Origin: Acinetobacter calcoaceticus
Lineage (GTDB): Bacteria > Pseudomonadota > Gammaproteobacteria > Pseudomonadales > Moraxellaceae
Reading direction: 5' to 3'
Assembly: GCF_004345325.1 (NCBI RefSeq)
Contig: NZ_SLVJ01000019.1
Location: 1 to 64,000 of the forward strand
Length of the DNA: 64,000 bases
The translations under genes were made by a program, and so were the position numbers. How positions within the stretch are numbered: the stretch's first letter is position 1; the number at the start of each line of letters is the position of its first letter. Below the pieces are notes generated by a model. The model was given only the letters and a program-made list of their open reading frames with translations, had not been told where the DNA came from and did no database searches. Below are positions 33,960 to 44,894 of the stretch, one piece after another.

Positions 33960-35117
33960 ATGCAGATCGTCATAATTGGTGCAGGAATTGCAGGATTGAC
34001 CACAGGCATTGCACTGAAAAAGTTCGGTCATCAGGTCACGATCTATGAGCAAGTACAACAAATTCGACCGGTCGGGGCAGCGATATCATTATGGCCCAAT
34101 GGGGTTAAGTGCTTAAATTACCTCGGCTTAACTGAGCAGGTGGCACAACTCGGTGGGCAGATGGATCATTTGGCCTATGTCGATGGTTTAAGTGGCGAGA
34201 CCATGACCCAATTTAGTTTGATGCCATTGATTGAAGAGGTGGGACAACGACCTTACCCCGTTTCTCGTGCAGCACTACAAAATATGTTAATGGATGCGTT
34301 CGGCCGCGAAGATATTCATCTGGGCAAAAAGATGATTGCACTCAGCGAAACAGCCGAGCAGGTTGAGCTGCAGTTTGCCGATGGCAGTACAGTGCAAACG
34401 CCGTTGTTGGTCGCAGCGGACGGGACGCATTCGATCAGTCGAAACTATGTGCTCAGTGAGCAGGTGCAACGTCGCTATGCAGGTTATGTCAATTGGAATG
34501 GCTTGGTTGAGATTTCAGAGCAACTGGCGCCGGCAGATCAATGGACCACATTTGTCGGTGAGGGCAAACGGGTTTCGGTGATGCCGATTGCCCAGCAACA
34601 GTTTTATTATTTCTTTGATGTGCCGCTACAAGCAGGCTTGGAAAATGATCGCCTAGAATATAAAAATGATTTAAAACAAAATTTTAAGGGGTGGTGCCCG
34701 CAGGTTCAATATTTGATTGAGCAGATAGATGTGGAAAAAACCAATCGGGTGGAGATCCATGATATCGATCCTTTTAGCCAATTTTATAAAGGTCGTGTGG
34801 TGATGGTGGGGGATGCCGCACATAGCACCACGCCGGATATTGGTCAGGGGGGGTGTCAAGCCATGGAAGATGCGATTTATCTGGCTCGGGCTTTACAGAT
34901 TAATACCTTGGGGTTGGAAGATGCCTTAAAGCGTTATCAAAATAAACGTAATCAACGTTGTGAGGAAATGATACTACGGGCACGTAAACGTTGTGATATC
35001 ACCCATATGAAAGATCGTGCCTTGACTGAACAATGGTATGCCGATCTACGCGTAGAACAAGGCCCGCATATTATGCAAGGTATTATCAGTAATATCGTTG
35101 GCAATCCTTTGGATTAA
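33960..35117 (+). CDS. hpxO: FAD-dependent urate hydroxylase (HpxO type)
   Basis: A 385-residue flavoprotein monooxygenase that hydroxylates urate to 5-hydroxyisourate using NADH and oxygen, replacing urate oxidase. The GxGxxG site is in [20 protein letters not shown], and the second FAD motif is [17 protein letters not shown]. The start at 33960 is preferred to 33954 because AAGGA at 33948-33953 is then well spaced. It feeds uraH and uraD, which lie 10 kb away across the accessory island. Confidence 0.9.
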   Translation: MQIVIIGAGIAGLTTGIALKKFGHQVTIYEQVQQIRPVGAAISLWPNGVKCLNYLGLTEQVAQLGGQMDHLAYVDGLSGETMTQFSLMPLIEEVGQRPYPVSRAALQNMLMDAFGREDIHLGKKMIALSETAEQVELQFADGSTVQTPLLVAADGTHSISRNYVLSEQVQRRYAGYVNWNGLVEISEQLAPADQWTTFVGEGKRVSVMPIAQQQFYYFFDVPLQAGLENDRLEYKNDLKQNFKGWCPQVQYLIEQIDVEKTNRVEIHDIDPFSQFYKGRVVMVGDAAHSTTPDIGQGGCQAMEDAIYLARALQINTLGLEDALKRYQNKRNQRCEEMILRARKRCDITHMKDRALTEQWYADLRVEQGPHIMQGIISNIVGNPLD

Positions 35118-35212
35118 AACCGCAAAGCCTGGTGCTATAGGCTTAAAATGTCAACAAGCACTGCTTTGAGCCGTTATAATGCCTTATTCGCTGGTCTGGG
35201 TTGTTGTACGGT

Positions 35213-36136
35213 ATGACTTTAAAACAAATTAAAAGCTTTCTTATCTTGGCGCGAACTTTAAATTATGCCCATGCAGCCATTGAATTACATATTAGTCAGT
35301 CTGCATTAAGTTTAACCATTAAGGCGCTTGAAGAGGAACTGGGCGGCAAACTATTTAAGCGCAATACCCGCAAAGTAGAACTGACTGAAGAGGGACGTTC
35401 ATTATTACCCTATGCCCGACGCCTCATAGCAAACTGGGAAGAAATGGATTATGACCTTAAGCAGCGTTTTAAGTTCAATCGCGGTAGTTTATCTTTGGCA
35501 TCGATGCCATATATTACCCATGCATTATTGCCCAATATTATTCAGCAGTTTCTACAGACCCATCCGAATATTAATTTCTCCATCAATGATATTACCAACG
35601 AAAGCGTGATTGAATTGGTTAAGGATGGCATATTTGAAATGGGCATTTGTTTTGAACCTGAGTTTAAGGATCAACTTAATTTTCAGCCCCTATTCGAAGA
35701 AGATTTTTTGGCCTTGGTCAGTGTCGATCACCCCTTGGCACAGCAAGATCAAGTGTCTTGGCAACAACTCTGTGTCAATCGATTTGTGACGCTGCAAAAA
35801 CCATCCATCGTCAGACATTTGGTTGATCAATATTGTCAGCGCCATCAGATCACTTTGGATGTGCAGATCGAATGTCATCAGATTACCTCCATGTGCAATT
35901 TTGTCGCCGTGGGTGCTGGGGTGACGGTTATTCCACGCCATTTTCAAGCATATATCGACAACAAACGCAGTGTCGCTATTGAAATGAGTGGGGAGAAATT
36001 ATCTAAACCTGTAGGCGTGATCTATAAAAAGAACTTTGAAATATCCAAAATATCGGCTGAGTTTATTGATTGTTTGGCGCAGTACCCGCAAGCGATCAAT
36101 ACAGATACAGAAACGAAAGCTGTGAAGCCAATATAA
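35213..36136 (+). CDS. LysR-family regulator
   Basis: A 307-residue regulator. The winged helix-turn-helix is at residues 1-60 (LKQIKSFLILARTLNYAHAA then ELHISQSALSLTIKALEEEL), followed by a periplasmic-binding-protein-like effector domain. It is tandem with hpxO (about 95 bases) and upstream of the acetoacetate operon, so it could regulate either; the effector is unknown. An in-frame TTG at 35201 is a less likely start. Confidence 0.88.
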   Translation: MTLKQIKSFLILARTLNYAHAAIELHISQSALSLTIKALEEELGGKLFKRNTRKVELTEEGRSLLPYARRLIANWEEMDYDLKQRFKFNRGSLSLASMPYITHALLPNIIQQFLQTHPNINFSINDITNESVIELVKDGIFEMGICFEPEFKDQLNFQPLFEEDFLALVSVDHPLAQQDQVSWQQLCVNRFVTLQKPSIVRHLVDQYCQRHQITLDVQIECHQITSMCNFVAVGAGVTVIPRHFQAYIDNKRSVAIEMSGEKLSKPVGVIYKKNFEISKISAEFIDCLAQYPQAINTDTETKAVKPI

Positions 36137-36438
36137 AAATAGTCATCTGCCTAAGCATTATTATTTTTCAACATCTCAAGGACGCGGTTTTAGCAATGCA
36201 ACGCTGAATCGACATTGATGAAAAAACCAAAAGATTGCTTGCTGCTGGTTTGGCAGAAATGCCGATGATGATTGCGCTAATCCAATTTATTGGGTAAGTA
36301 AATTACGATGATCAAGCCTAAAATAATGTAATTAATTTATAAAACTCATCAATCGATGAGAAGATTTAATTTCTCTTTGTATTTTTATAATGCTAAAACA
36401 AAAGGATTAAACGCGATTCACTGTAGGGAAACAATAAT
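36137..36438. other. Intergenic region with possible gene scrap and dyad
   Basis: A 302-base gap before the CoA-transferase operon. A short frame at about 36207-36297 (IDIDEKTKRLLAAGLAEMPM) looks protein-like but has no start, and may be the tail of a lost gene. An inverted repeat CTCATC-AATC-GATGAG lies at 36345-36360, about 80 bases before the operon, and could be an operator. Confidence 0.4.
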
Positions 36439-37137
36439 ATGAATAAGGTTTTTTCATCCGCTCAAGCTGCACTGCAAGATGTGGTTGCACATGGTCAAAC
36501 TGTTGCTGTAGGTGGCTTTGGGCTTTGTGGTATCCCAGAAGCACTGATTGAAGCATTGAAAGATACAGCAGTTACTGATTTAACTTGTGTCAGTAATAAT
36601 GCCGGAATTGATGGTGTGGGTTTAGGCAAATTGCTGGAAACCAAGCAAATCAAAAAAATGATTGCTTCTTATGTGGGTGAGAATAAAGAGTTTGAGCGCC
36701 AATATCTCTCTGGTGAGCTCGAAGTTGAATTGACCCCTCAAGGGACTTTGGCTGAAAAATTACGTGCTGGTGGTGCTGGAATTCCTGCATTTTATACTGC
36801 GACAGGCTTCGGTACTTTAGTGGCTGAAAACAAAGAGTCACGTCAATTTAATGATCAAAACTATATTTTAGAGCATTCGATTGTGGCTGATATTGCCTTG
36901 GTCAAAGCCTATAAAGCGGATAAGGCTGGCAACTTGGTATTTAGAAAAACCGCACAAAACTTTAATCCTGAATGTGCAATGGCTGGCAAAGTGACCATCG
37001 TTGAAGTCGAACATGTGGTTGAAATCGGTGAAATTGAACCGGATCAGATCCATTTGGCGGGTATCTATGTCAATCGTATCGTTCTCAATGCAAACCCTGA
37101 AAAACGTATTGAACAAAAAACCCTATCTACAAATTAA
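36439..37137 (+). CDS. 3-oxoacid CoA-transferase subunit A
   Basis: A 232-residue alpha subunit (AtoD/ScoA type). [20 protein letters not shown] is the family N-terminal motif and [20 protein letters not shown] a further landmark. With the B subunit it moves CoA from succinyl-CoA or acetyl-CoA to acetoacetate or other short-chain acids. The operon continues with subunit B, a thiolase and a short-chain fatty acid permease, so the substrate is most likely acetoacetate. Confidence 0.93.
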   Translation: MNKVFSSAQAALQDVVAHGQTVAVGGFGLCGIPEALIEALKDTAVTDLTCVSNNAGIDGVGLGKLLETKQIKKMIASYVGENKEFERQYLSGELEVELTPQGTLAEKLRAGGAGIPAFYTATGFGTLVAENKESRQFNDQNYILEHSIVADIALVKAYKADKAGNLVFRKTAQNFNPECAMAGKVTIVEVEHVVEIGEIEPDQIHLAGIYVNRIVLNANPEKRIEQKTLSTN

Positions 37138-37262
37138 GCAAACGATTTTGCAAACATAGACGCACAATGCTTCTGCAAACATCGATGCAAAACGATTTTG
37201 TAAAAAATGAAGCAATCGACTACTAAACATTGATGCAATCGATTTTGCAATCCACAAAGAAC
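37138..37262. repeat. Iterated short words between the CoA-transferase subunits
   Basis: CGATTTTG occurs three times and GCAAACAT or GATGCAA variants five times in about 125 bases. No reading frame or hairpin terminator is visible. Function unknown. Confidence 0.6.
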
Positions 37263-37275
37263 TGAGGGATTAGAC

Positions 37276-37905
37276 ATGGCTTGGAATAAACAACAAATGG
37301 CGCAACGCGCTGCGCTAGAGTTACAAGATGGTTTTTATGTCAATTTAGGCATCGGCTTACCGACTTTGGTGGCGAATTATATTCCTGAAAATGTCAACGT
37401 ATGGCTACATTCTGAAAATGGTTTGTTGGGTATCGGTGCATTCCCGACCGAAGAAACCGTCGATGCAGACTTGATCAATGCGGGTAAGCAAACGGTTACT
37501 GTGCAAAAAGGCGGTGCATTTTTCTCTAGCTCTGAGTCTTTTGCCATGATCCGTGGTGGTCATATCAATTTGGCGATACTCGGTGCGATGGAAGTCTCTG
37601 AGCAAGGTGACCTTGCCAACTGGATGATTCCGGGTAAGAAAGTTAAAGGTATGGGCGGTGCAATGGATCTGGTTGCAGGCGTACAACGTGTGGTGGTGTT
37701 GATGGAACATTGCACCAAAGATGGTCAAGCCAAGATCTTGCCAGAATGCTCACTACCATTAACAGGTAGTCGCGTGGTACACCGTATTATCAGTGACTTA
37801 GGTGTATTTGATGTGACCCCTGAAGGGATAAAATTGGTTGAATTGGCAGATGGCGTTGATTTTGATATGGCGCAACAGGGCACAGGTGTCACCCTGATTC
37901 AATAA
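37276..37905 (+). CDS. 3-oxoacid CoA-transferase subunit B
   Basis: A 209-residue beta subunit (AtoA/ScoB type). The catalytic glutamate is in [30 protein letters not shown] is a conserved family segment. It is separated from subunit A by 138 bases that hold an unusual cluster of short repeated words. Its start has GAGGGA upstream. Confidence 0.93.
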   Translation: MAWNKQQMAQRAALELQDGFYVNLGIGLPTLVANYIPENVNVWLHSENGLLGIGAFPTEETVDADLINAGKQTVTVQKGGAFFSSSESFAMIRGGHINLAILGAMEVSEQGDLANWMIPGKKVKGMGGAMDLVAGVQRVVVLMEHCTKDGQAKILPECSLPLTGSRVVHRIISDLGVFDVTPEGIKLVELADGVDFDMAQQGTGVTLIQ

Positions 37906-37911
37906 GCACCT

Positions 37912-38008
37912 GCAGTAGATATCAGGCTCAAGATCCAGCTTAGGCAAAGCTTTAGCATTGCGGTCGAGATCCAGCATTTAGGCAACAATCAAAGCATTTA
38001 GGGAAAGA
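37912..38008. repeat. Iterated short words between CoA-transferase and thiolase
   Basis: AGATCCAGC occurs twice and TTAGGCAA or TTAGGGAA variants four times in about 100 bases, alternating with AAGCTTT/AAGCATTT-like words. A different word set from the preceding gap but a similar style. Confidence 0.5.
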
Positions 38009-38012
38009 TGTC

Positions 38013-39188
38013 ATGAAAGATGTATATATCGTCAGTGGTCAACGTACTGCAATGGGTGGATTTCAAGGTGCATTGTCCAGTTTGACCGCACCGCAACTCA
38101 GTGCCGTCAGTATAGAAGCCGCTTTGAAGCAAGCAGGTTTAATTGGGGATGATATCCAAGAAGTGATCTTGGGTTGCGTGTTGCCAGCAGGTTTGAAGCA
38201 AGGCCCAGCACGTCAAGCGATGCGTATGGCAGGTTTGCCCGATGCAGTGGGTGCAACCACGATTAATAAAATCTGTGGTTCAGGCATGAAGGCCGTGATG
38301 CAGGCCAGTGATGCGATCAAGGCAGGAAGTGCCGATCTGATCGTGGCGGGTGGTATGGAGTCGATGAGTAATGCACCTTATCTGATGACCAAAGCTCGTG
38401 CTGGTTATCGCATGGGACATGGCGAACTCAAGGATCATATGTTCCTTGAAGGTTTGGAAGATGCTGAAACTGGTCGCGCGATGGGAACTTTTGCACAGGA
38501 CATGGCCAACCAAAAAGGCTATAGCCGTGAACAAATGGATACCTTTGCGATTCGTTCTTTGCAACGTGCCCAACATGCGATTGAAAATGGTTATTTTAAA
38601 GCTGAAATTGCAGCGGTACAGGTCAAAACCCGTAAAGGTGATGTACTGGTCGAGGTGGATGAGCAACCGTTTAAAGCCAATATCGAAAAAATACCGACCC
38701 TAAGAGCGGCGTTTGCCAAAGACGGTACAATTACTGCGGCCAACTCCAGTTCGATTTCGGATGGTGCATCGGCGTTTATCGTGGCTTCTGCGGATACAGT
38801 CAAAGCAAAAAATCTACAGCCTTTGGCGAAAATTGTCGCACATAGTACCCATTCTCAACATCCTTCTGAATTTACCATTGCACCTGTGGGCGCGATTGAA
38901 AAATTATTACAGAAAACCGGTTGGGCAGCGCAAGACGTTGATCTATGGGAAATCAATGAAGCCTTTGCCATGGTGACCATGGCGGCGATGGATGCATTTC
39001 AACTTGATGCAGACAAAGTCAATATTCAGGGCGGAGCTTGTGCGCTTGGACATCCGCTAGGTTCTTCAGGTTCACGGATCTTATTAACCTTGATCTATGC
39101 ACTCAAACGCCTCGGCAAACGTAAAGGTATCGCGACCTTGTGTATCGGTGGCGGTGAAGCAACAGCGATTGCGATTGAAATCTGCTGA
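38013..39188 (+). CDS. atoB: Acetyl-CoA acetyltransferase (thiolase)
   Basis: A 391-residue thiolase of the usual length. The nucleophilic Cys is in NKICGSGMKAV, the catalytic His in WEINEAFAMV, and the second Cys/His region in GGACALGHPLGSSGSR. It splits acetoacetyl-CoA into two acetyl-CoA, finishing the pathway begun by the CoA-transferase. Confidence 0.93.
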   Translation: MKDVYIVSGQRTAMGGFQGALSSLTAPQLSAVSIEAALKQAGLIGDDIQEVILGCVLPAGLKQGPARQAMRMAGLPDAVGATTINKICGSGMKAVMQASDAIKAGSADLIVAGGMESMSNAPYLMTKARAGYRMGHGELKDHMFLEGLEDAETGRAMGTFAQDMANQKGYSREQMDTFAIRSLQRAQHAIENGYFKAEIAAVQVKTRKGDVLVEVDEQPFKANIEKIPTLRAAFAKDGTITAANSSSISDGASAFIVASADTVKAKNLQPLAKIVAHSTHSQHPSEFTIAPVGAIEKLLQKTGWAAQDVDLWEINEAFAMVTMAAMDAFQLDADKVNIQGGACALGHPLGSSGSRILLTLIYALKRLGKRKGIATLCIGGGEATAIAIEIC

Positions 39189-39403
39189 TCGCATTAACTG
39201 ATCCAATTTATATACAGTGGCTTAGTGGGATGAACTTAAATCCCGCTAGGCCAAAATGCATTCTGACTTATTAAAAAACGCAAGCGAGCATTCAAAAAAT
39301 ATCAACTTAATCGATCACAGGCTGTGATCAGCTCGAAAGCCAATCTTTGAAAATATCTTCAAAATGGATGGGCTTTCGGCTTCTGTACTAAAGGGAAGAA
39401 AAT

Positions 39404-40822
39404 ATGATTCAACAAAAAACCGGATTTTTTGAAGGCCTCGCAGTATCGATCAGTAACTGGTCTGAGAAATGGTTCCCAGATTCCTATGTATTCGCATTGC
39501 TCGGGGTGATTATTGTCGCCGTGGCTGCTTGGTCGATTGGCGCACCTGCAACCTCGATTAGTGGTGCCTTTGGTGATGGTTTTTGGAGCTTGATTCCATT
39601 TACCTTACAAATGACCATGCTGATTATCAGTGGTTATGTGGTCTCAGTGTCCAAACCGGTCGAAAAGTTTATCTATGCCTTGGCGCGTATCCCAAGTGAT
39701 GGGCGTATGGCGATCGTTATGGTGGCTTTCATCAGTATGAGTATTTCATTGGTGCAATGGGCCATGAGTACGGTATTGAGCGCCTTGTTGGTGATTGCGC
39801 TGGCCAAGCGTAAAGATTTAAACATGGATTATCGAGCTGCCGCGGCAGCCGCTTTTGTTGGTATGGGTGCTACCTGGGCATTGGGACTTAGTTCTTCAGC
39901 GGCACAACTACAGGCCAACAAAGCCAGCCTTCCAGACAATATTTATCAATTGACAGGGGTGATTCCATTTTCAGAAACCATCTTTCTTTGGCAGTCGATG
40001 GTCATGGTACTGGTATTGATTGTCATCTCAGTTGCGATTGCATACTGGTCTGCACCTAAGGGCAATAACGTCAAAACCCTACAAGATTTTGATATCCAAT
40101 TTGATGAGGAAAAGCCTGAAGATACTCCGAGTCAAACAAAGCGTCCCGGTGATTGGTTAGAAACTTCACCCTTGTTGACGATTATCGTTGCGATCATTGG
40201 TTTGGTCTGGATATATATGCAGTTTAGTCAGAAAGATCCGATGATTGCGATTTCTAATCTGAATACATACAACTTTTTATTTTTAATTCTGGGCTTGATC
40301 CTGCATGGTACACCACGAAATTTTTTGAACGCGGTATCTAAAGCGGTTCCTGCCTGTTCGGGTGTGCTGATCCAATTTCCATTGTATGGCAGTATCGCTT
40401 ATATGATGACCAAAGCGGTGAATGTGGATGGTCACTCGGTATCGCATTACATTGCCAATTTCTTTGTGTCGATTTCAAATAAAGAAACTTTCCCCGTGAT
40501 TATGGGTGTTTACTCAGCGGTGTTGGGTTTCTTTGTACCTTCAGGTGGTGGTAAGTGGATCATCGAAGCACCGTATGTCATGCAAGCGGCCAATGATCTT
40601 AAAGTCCATTTGGGTTGGTCGGTACAGGTCTACAACGCTGCTGAGGCCTTGCCGAACTTTATCAATCCGTTCTTTATGCTGCCGATGTTGGGCATCTTAA
40701 AACTTAAAGCCAAAGATGTGATTGGCTTTACCGTTACGCAGTTAATCTTCCATTTACCAGTGGTGTTATTCCTACTGTGGATTTTGGGTCGCACTTTAAC
40801 TTATATTCCACCGCAATTTTAA
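39404..40822 (+). CDS. atoE: Short-chain fatty acid permease, AtoE type
   Basis: A 472-residue inner-membrane protein with 10-12 hydrophobic segments. WFPDSYVFALLGVIIVAVAA near the N-terminus and the motif FVPSGGGKWIIEAPYVMQAA are typical of the AtoE family, which imports short-chain fatty acids such as acetoacetate or butyrate. It ends the operon and is followed by a terminator. Confidence 0.92.
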   Translation: MIQQKTGFFEGLAVSISNWSEKWFPDSYVFALLGVIIVAVAAWSIGAPATSISGAFGDGFWSLIPFTLQMTMLIISGYVVSVSKPVEKFIYALARIPSDGRMAIVMVAFISMSISLVQWAMSTVLSALLVIALAKRKDLNMDYRAAAAAAFVGMGATWALGLSSSAAQLQANKASLPDNIYQLTGVIPFSETIFLWQSMVMVLVLIVISVAIAYWSAPKGNNVKTLQDFDIQFDEEKPEDTPSQTKRPGDWLETSPLLTIIVAIIGLVWIYMQFSQKDPMIAISNLNTYNFLFLILGLILHGTPRNFLNAVSKAVPACSGVLIQFPLYGSIAYMMTKAVNVDGHSVSHYIANFFVSISNKETFPVIMGVYSAVLGFFVPSGGGKWIIEAPYVMQAANDLKVHLGWSVQVYNAAEALPNFINPFFMLPMLGILKLKAKDVIGFTVTQLIFHLPVVLFLLWILGRTLTYIPPQF

Positions 40823-40831
40823 AATGATTCA

Positions 40832-40853
40832 GGCGGCGTAATGCCGCCTTTAT
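40832..40853 (+). terminator. Terminator of the acetoacetate operon
   Basis: A 6-bp GC-rich stem (GGCGGC / GCCGCC) with a short loop and TTTAT, ten bases after the permease gene. Confidence 0.7.
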
Positions 40854-40985
40854 ATGAGGCTGTATCTGCAACAGCAGTCTCATTAAAATAGCCTAAGTAA
40901 TATGCATCTAAAACGATTTAAATCGAAACCCAGTAGAGGACAACGTCGGCAGGACGCTGCCCGAATTCGCAATCACTCAACAGTA

Positions 40986-42155
40986 TTACAAAATTGCTTT
41001 CAGACGTTGTACCACTTGTTCACATTGCGCCAAGTCTGCAACCAAAGCCATACGGACATGGTTTTCACCCGGATTGCCCTCAGCAGTATCACGCGATAGA
41101 TAGCGACCAGGTAGCACTTTAATATGTGCCTTTTCCATCAACATCTGGGCAAATTTTTCATCATGATCGACTTTGAGCCAATAATAGAAACCCGCATCTG
41201 GTTTTTGCAGTGGCAAGAGGTGACCGAGTTCAGATTGGAATAAATCAAACTTGGCACGGTACTGGCGACGGTTTTCTTCGACATGCGCCTCATCATCCCA
41301 AGCCGCAATCGATGCCAATTGATGTTGAACCGGCATTGCAGCGCCATGATAAGTACGGAATTTTAAATACGGCTTAAGGATAGTGGCATCACCAGCGACA
41401 AAACCCGAACGCATTCCCGGAAGATTCGAGCGCTTCGACAATGAATGGAATACGATACAGTTTTTATAATCATCACGGCCCATTTCCGCACAGACTTCAA
41501 GCAAGCCAAAAGGCGCCTGATCGAACCACAGTTCCGAATAACATTCGTCAGATGCAATCACAAATCCATATTGATCAGAGAGTGCGATTAGCTTTTTAAA
41601 CTGTTGCTTAGACAATACCGCACCGGTCGGATTTCCCGGTGTACAGACAAAGACCAAAGCGGTTTTTTCCCAAACAGCAGCAGGGACTTGATCAAAATCA
41701 CCCAGGTATTGGTTGTCTTCAGTGCAATTGACAAAGTAAGGGGTTGCACCGGCCAACAGTGCTGCACCTTCATAGATTTGATAAAACGGATTTGGCATCA
41801 CCACATAAGGTGCATCATCACGATTAATCAAAGCTTGTACCAAAGAGAAGATGCCTTCACGGGTCCCGGTGACAGGGAGGATTTGTTTTTCCGCATCGAT
41901 GTGATTGAGTTTAAAGCGTTGTGTCAGCCATGTAGCGATACTCTGTCTTAAACCCAATAAACCTTTGCTGTTGGGATAGGTTGAAAGGTGTTGGAAATTT
42001 TCCACGATCGCATGTTTAACAAACTCGGGCGCAGGATGCTTAGGTTCACCGATGGACAGTGCAATTAAAGGCATATTGGCGGGCTGAATATCCTGAAAAA
42101 GGAGATTTAATTTTTCAAAAGGATAGGGATGCAATAAGTCTAAACTCGAGTTCAT
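40986..42155 (-). CDS. dapC: Succinyldiaminopimelate aminotransferase
   Basis: A 389-residue PLP aminotransferase of fold type I. The PLP lysine lies in VFHSLSKRSNLPGMRSGFVA, and ALSIGEPKHPAPEFVKHAIV is a DapC landmark near the N-terminus. It makes N-succinyl-L,L-diaminopimelate for lysine and cell-wall synthesis. It follows glnD directly on the minus strand, with 24 bases between, an order I associate with gammaproteobacteria such as Pseudomonas. Confidence 0.9.
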   Translation of the reverse strand: MNSSLDLLHPYPFEKLNLLFQDIQPANMPLIALSIGEPKHPAPEFVKHAIVENFQHLSTYPNSKGLLGLRQSIATWLTQRFKLNHIDAEKQILPVTGTREGIFSLVQALINRDDAPYVVMPNPFYQIYEGAALLAGATPYFVNCTEDNQYLGDFDQVPAAVWEKTALVFVCTPGNPTGAVLSKQQFKKLIALSDQYGFVIASDECYSELWFDQAPFGLLEVCAEMGRDDYKNCIVFHSLSKRSNLPGMRSGFVAGDATILKPYLKFRTYHGAAMPVQHQLASIAAWDDEAHVEENRRQYRAKFDLFQSELGHLLPLQKPDAGFYYWLKVDHDEKFAQMLMEKAHIKVLPGRYLSRDTAEGNPGENHVRMALVADLAQCEQVVQRLKAIL

Positions 42156-42179
42156 AAAACAATTACCAACAAAAACACA

Positions 42180-44846
42180 TTAATGGGAATGCACAATTTG
42201 ATGAGATGCCTCATCCAACGCAGCTTTTAATTGTTGCGCAAAGAGTTGTGCCTCTTCAGCGCTCATCGGAATGGCATCTTGTTTGGTGACAAAGAAAATA
42301 TCTTCTGCACGTTCACCCAATGTTGCGATACGAGCTGAATGTATATCCAGTCCTTGCATCATAAATAAGCCGCCAATTTTGGCCAACAAACCTGGATGAT
42401 CCAGGGTGGAAATTTCCACCATATTCTGCAACAGTGCAGCATTTAAGGTGATATCTACAGTATTTTCAATATCAAAATGCCGTAATTGACGCGGGATCTT
42501 ACGTTGCATGAGTCCCGGATATTGATCAGATGCACTCAAGGCTTTGACCAGAGCATGTTTAACGATATCTTCACGCTCAGGATCTGTCAGTAGAGTACCA
42601 AAGCGATCGAGTACCACATAGGTATCTAAACTAAAGGCTTTTTCTGCGGTAATAATCCGTGCGTCTTGAACATCCAGATTCATCCGATCCAGCACCGCGA
42701 CGGTGGTGGCAAATAAGTTTGGTTGATCTTGGGTGTAGATAAACAGTTGTACTGCATCTTGAGCGGCATTACGGTGAGCGCGGAACAACACCAAGGGTTC
42801 GAGATGATTGCCATGTTGTAAGATGGCACGGGTATGCCATGCAATCTCATTGGCTGATTCTTTAAGGAAATAATCATCGCCCAATTCACGCCAGACACTT
42901 TCTACTTGTTCTAAAGAAAATTCATTGACCAACAACTCACTGGCTGAAAATTTGGTTTCCTCGATATGCATCTGATAATCGACTGGGCGATCCAAACCCA
43001 TCCGAATCACATCACGCGCATGGGTATACAGTTGACGCATCAGCGACGAGCGCCAAGTATTCCACAGCTTAGGATTGGTGGCGTTGATATCAGCAACCGT
43101 TAAACTATACAGATAGTTGAGATGTTCCATATCACCGAGTTTGTCGGCAAAGTCCTTGACCACATCGGGATCGGATATATCTTTTTTCTGTGCAGTCAGT
43201 GACATGAGGAGATGGTTGTTAATCAACCAAGCGACCAAGTTGCATTCACGTTCACTAAAGCCATGGGTGCGGCAAAACTCAATCGCATCGACTGCACCGA
43301 GTTCACTGTGATCACCGCCACGACCTTTGGCAATATCATGGAAAATGGCGGCCATCATCACGATGTCACGGCGCAATAGGCGTTGGTATACCGAACTCAC
43401 CACCGGATAATCTTTAGCAAATTCAGGCTCTTTAAAGCGATTAAGATTACGGATCAACAATAAAGTGTGCGCATCTACGGTATAGATATGAAAGAGGTCA
43501 TATTGCATCAAGCCGGTAATTTGACCAAATGCAGGAATATAATTGCCCAATACCCCATAACGTTTCATGGCTAACAGGGTGTCATAGAGGCGATAAGGTG
43601 ATCGAATAATCGACATAAACAGCGCTTGATGCACTGGGTTGTCACGGTAGCTCTTGTCGATCCGTTTCGCCGCCAAGATCAACAGGCGTAGCGTGCGTGC
43701 GCGTATGCCAGTGACTTCAGGACGATTGGCCAAGATATAAAAGATTTCTAAAATGGCACTGGGTTTTTCTGAAAATATCTTGTGATGTTGTACGGCGAGT
43801 TTGCCATCGACCAATTTAAAATGGTCATTGATCTGTTCAATCTGACGTTCATAGTTGGGCAAACGCGGGGTAATCACTGACTCACTAAAATAAGCCAGCA
43901 ACATTTCATTGAGGGTTGAGACTTGTTGTGCGGTTCGATAATAACGCTTCATAAACTGTTCAATTGGATAATTGAGCGGTTTACCTTCTTGTTTGACATA
44001 GCCAAATTTGGCGGCAATATCACGTTGATAATCAAACAGCAGACGGTTTTCATCGCGTTGAGCAATACGGTGTAAATGGTGGCGAATTTCCCAAAGGAAG
44101 TTTTCAGCTTGCTCCAAGACCGCCAATTCAAATTCGGAGATAAAACCCAAATGCACCAGATCATAAATACGATTGACCCGAAAATGCCGTTTGGCAATCC
44201 AACCGATTTGATTGATATCGCGAATCCCACCGGGGGCGTTTTTGATATCAGGTTCGAGGTTGCTCTCGGTATGATTATGCTGAGCATAGCGCTGTGCTTG
44301 CTCTTGCATTTTTGCATCATAAAAGGTTTTGTCTGTCCAAGTCTGTGACACCACACGGCGCGGCCATTTGGCCAATTGCGTATTGCCGATGATCATGCGT
44401 GCTTCGATCAAGGTGGTGGCAATGGTCAGATCGGTCATGGCCTGTTCAAAACAACTTTGAATGCTGCGTACACTGACCCCGGGTTTAAAATTACCCACAT
44501 CCCATAAAGAAGAGATAAAACTGGAAACCTGTTGTTCTTGCTCAGTCGTCAATTCATTTTCGGATAACACCATGATATCGACATCTGAGCAGGGCAACAT
44601 TTCGCGGCGGCCGTAGCCACCAACTGCAAATAAACTTAACGGAGTTTGATCAAGACCAGCATGATTCCAAAGGAATTTTAATGCTTCATCGATGGAATGG
44701 CTACGTGCATGTATCACATCACGTATCGGTTGGCCTTCACTATAGGCCAGTTCCAACTCAGTTTCGACTGCATTACGCCATTGGTTGATCGCTTGAATAT
44801 CATGCAAATCAGTCACTGTGTCCAATAGAGGCGTGGTCTTGATCAT
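42180..44846 (-). CDS. glnD: Bifunctional uridylyltransferase/uridylyl-removing enzyme GlnD
   Basis: An 888-residue nitrogen sensor that uridylylates and deuridylylates PII proteins in response to glutamine. Domains in order: nucleotidyltransferase ([20 protein letters not shown] near residue 75), the helical linker, the HD hydrolase ([20 protein letters not shown] near residue 500) and two C-terminal ACT domains ([16 protein letters not shown] and [18 protein letters not shown]). Full length and intact. Confidence 0.97.
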   Translation of the reverse strand: MIKTTPLLDTVTDLHDIQAINQWRNAVETELELAYSEGQPIRDVIHARSHSIDEALKFLWNHAGLDQTPLSLFAVGGYGRREMLPCSDVDIMVLSENELTTEQEQQVSSFISSLWDVGNFKPGVSVRSIQSCFEQAMTDLTIATTLIEARMIIGNTQLAKWPRRVVSQTWTDKTFYDAKMQEQAQRYAQHNHTESNLEPDIKNAPGGIRDINQIGWIAKRHFRVNRIYDLVHLGFISEFELAVLEQAENFLWEIRHHLHRIAQRDENRLLFDYQRDIAAKFGYVKQEGKPLNYPIEQFMKRYYRTAQQVSTLNEMLLAYFSESVITPRLPNYERQIEQINDHFKLVDGKLAVQHHKIFSEKPSAILEIFYILANRPEVTGIRARTLRLLILAAKRIDKSYRDNPVHQALFMSIIRSPYRLYDTLLAMKRYGVLGNYIPAFGQITGLMQYDLFHIYTVDAHTLLLIRNLNRFKEPEFAKDYPVVSSVYQRLLRRDIVMMAAIFHDIAKGRGGDHSELGAVDAIEFCRTHGFSERECNLVAWLINNHLLMSLTAQKKDISDPDVVKDFADKLGDMEHLNYLYSLTVADINATNPKLWNTWRSSLMRQLYTHARDVIRMGLDRPVDYQMHIEETKFSASELLVNEFSLEQVESVWRELGDDYFLKESANEIAWHTRAILQHGNHLEPLVLFRAHRNAAQDAVQLFIYTQDQPNLFATTVAVLDRMNLDVQDARIITAEKAFSLDTYVVLDRFGTLLTDPEREDIVKHALVKALSASDQYPGLMQRKIPRQLRHFDIENTVDITLNAALLQNMVEISTLDHPGLLAKIGGLFMMQGLDIHSARIATLGERAEDIFFVTKQDAIPMSAEEAQLFAQQLKAALDEASHQIVHSH

Positions 44847-44894
44847 AAACAGGGTTCCAAATGTAGTGGCGAAAAGGATGTTAAAAATGTTGCC

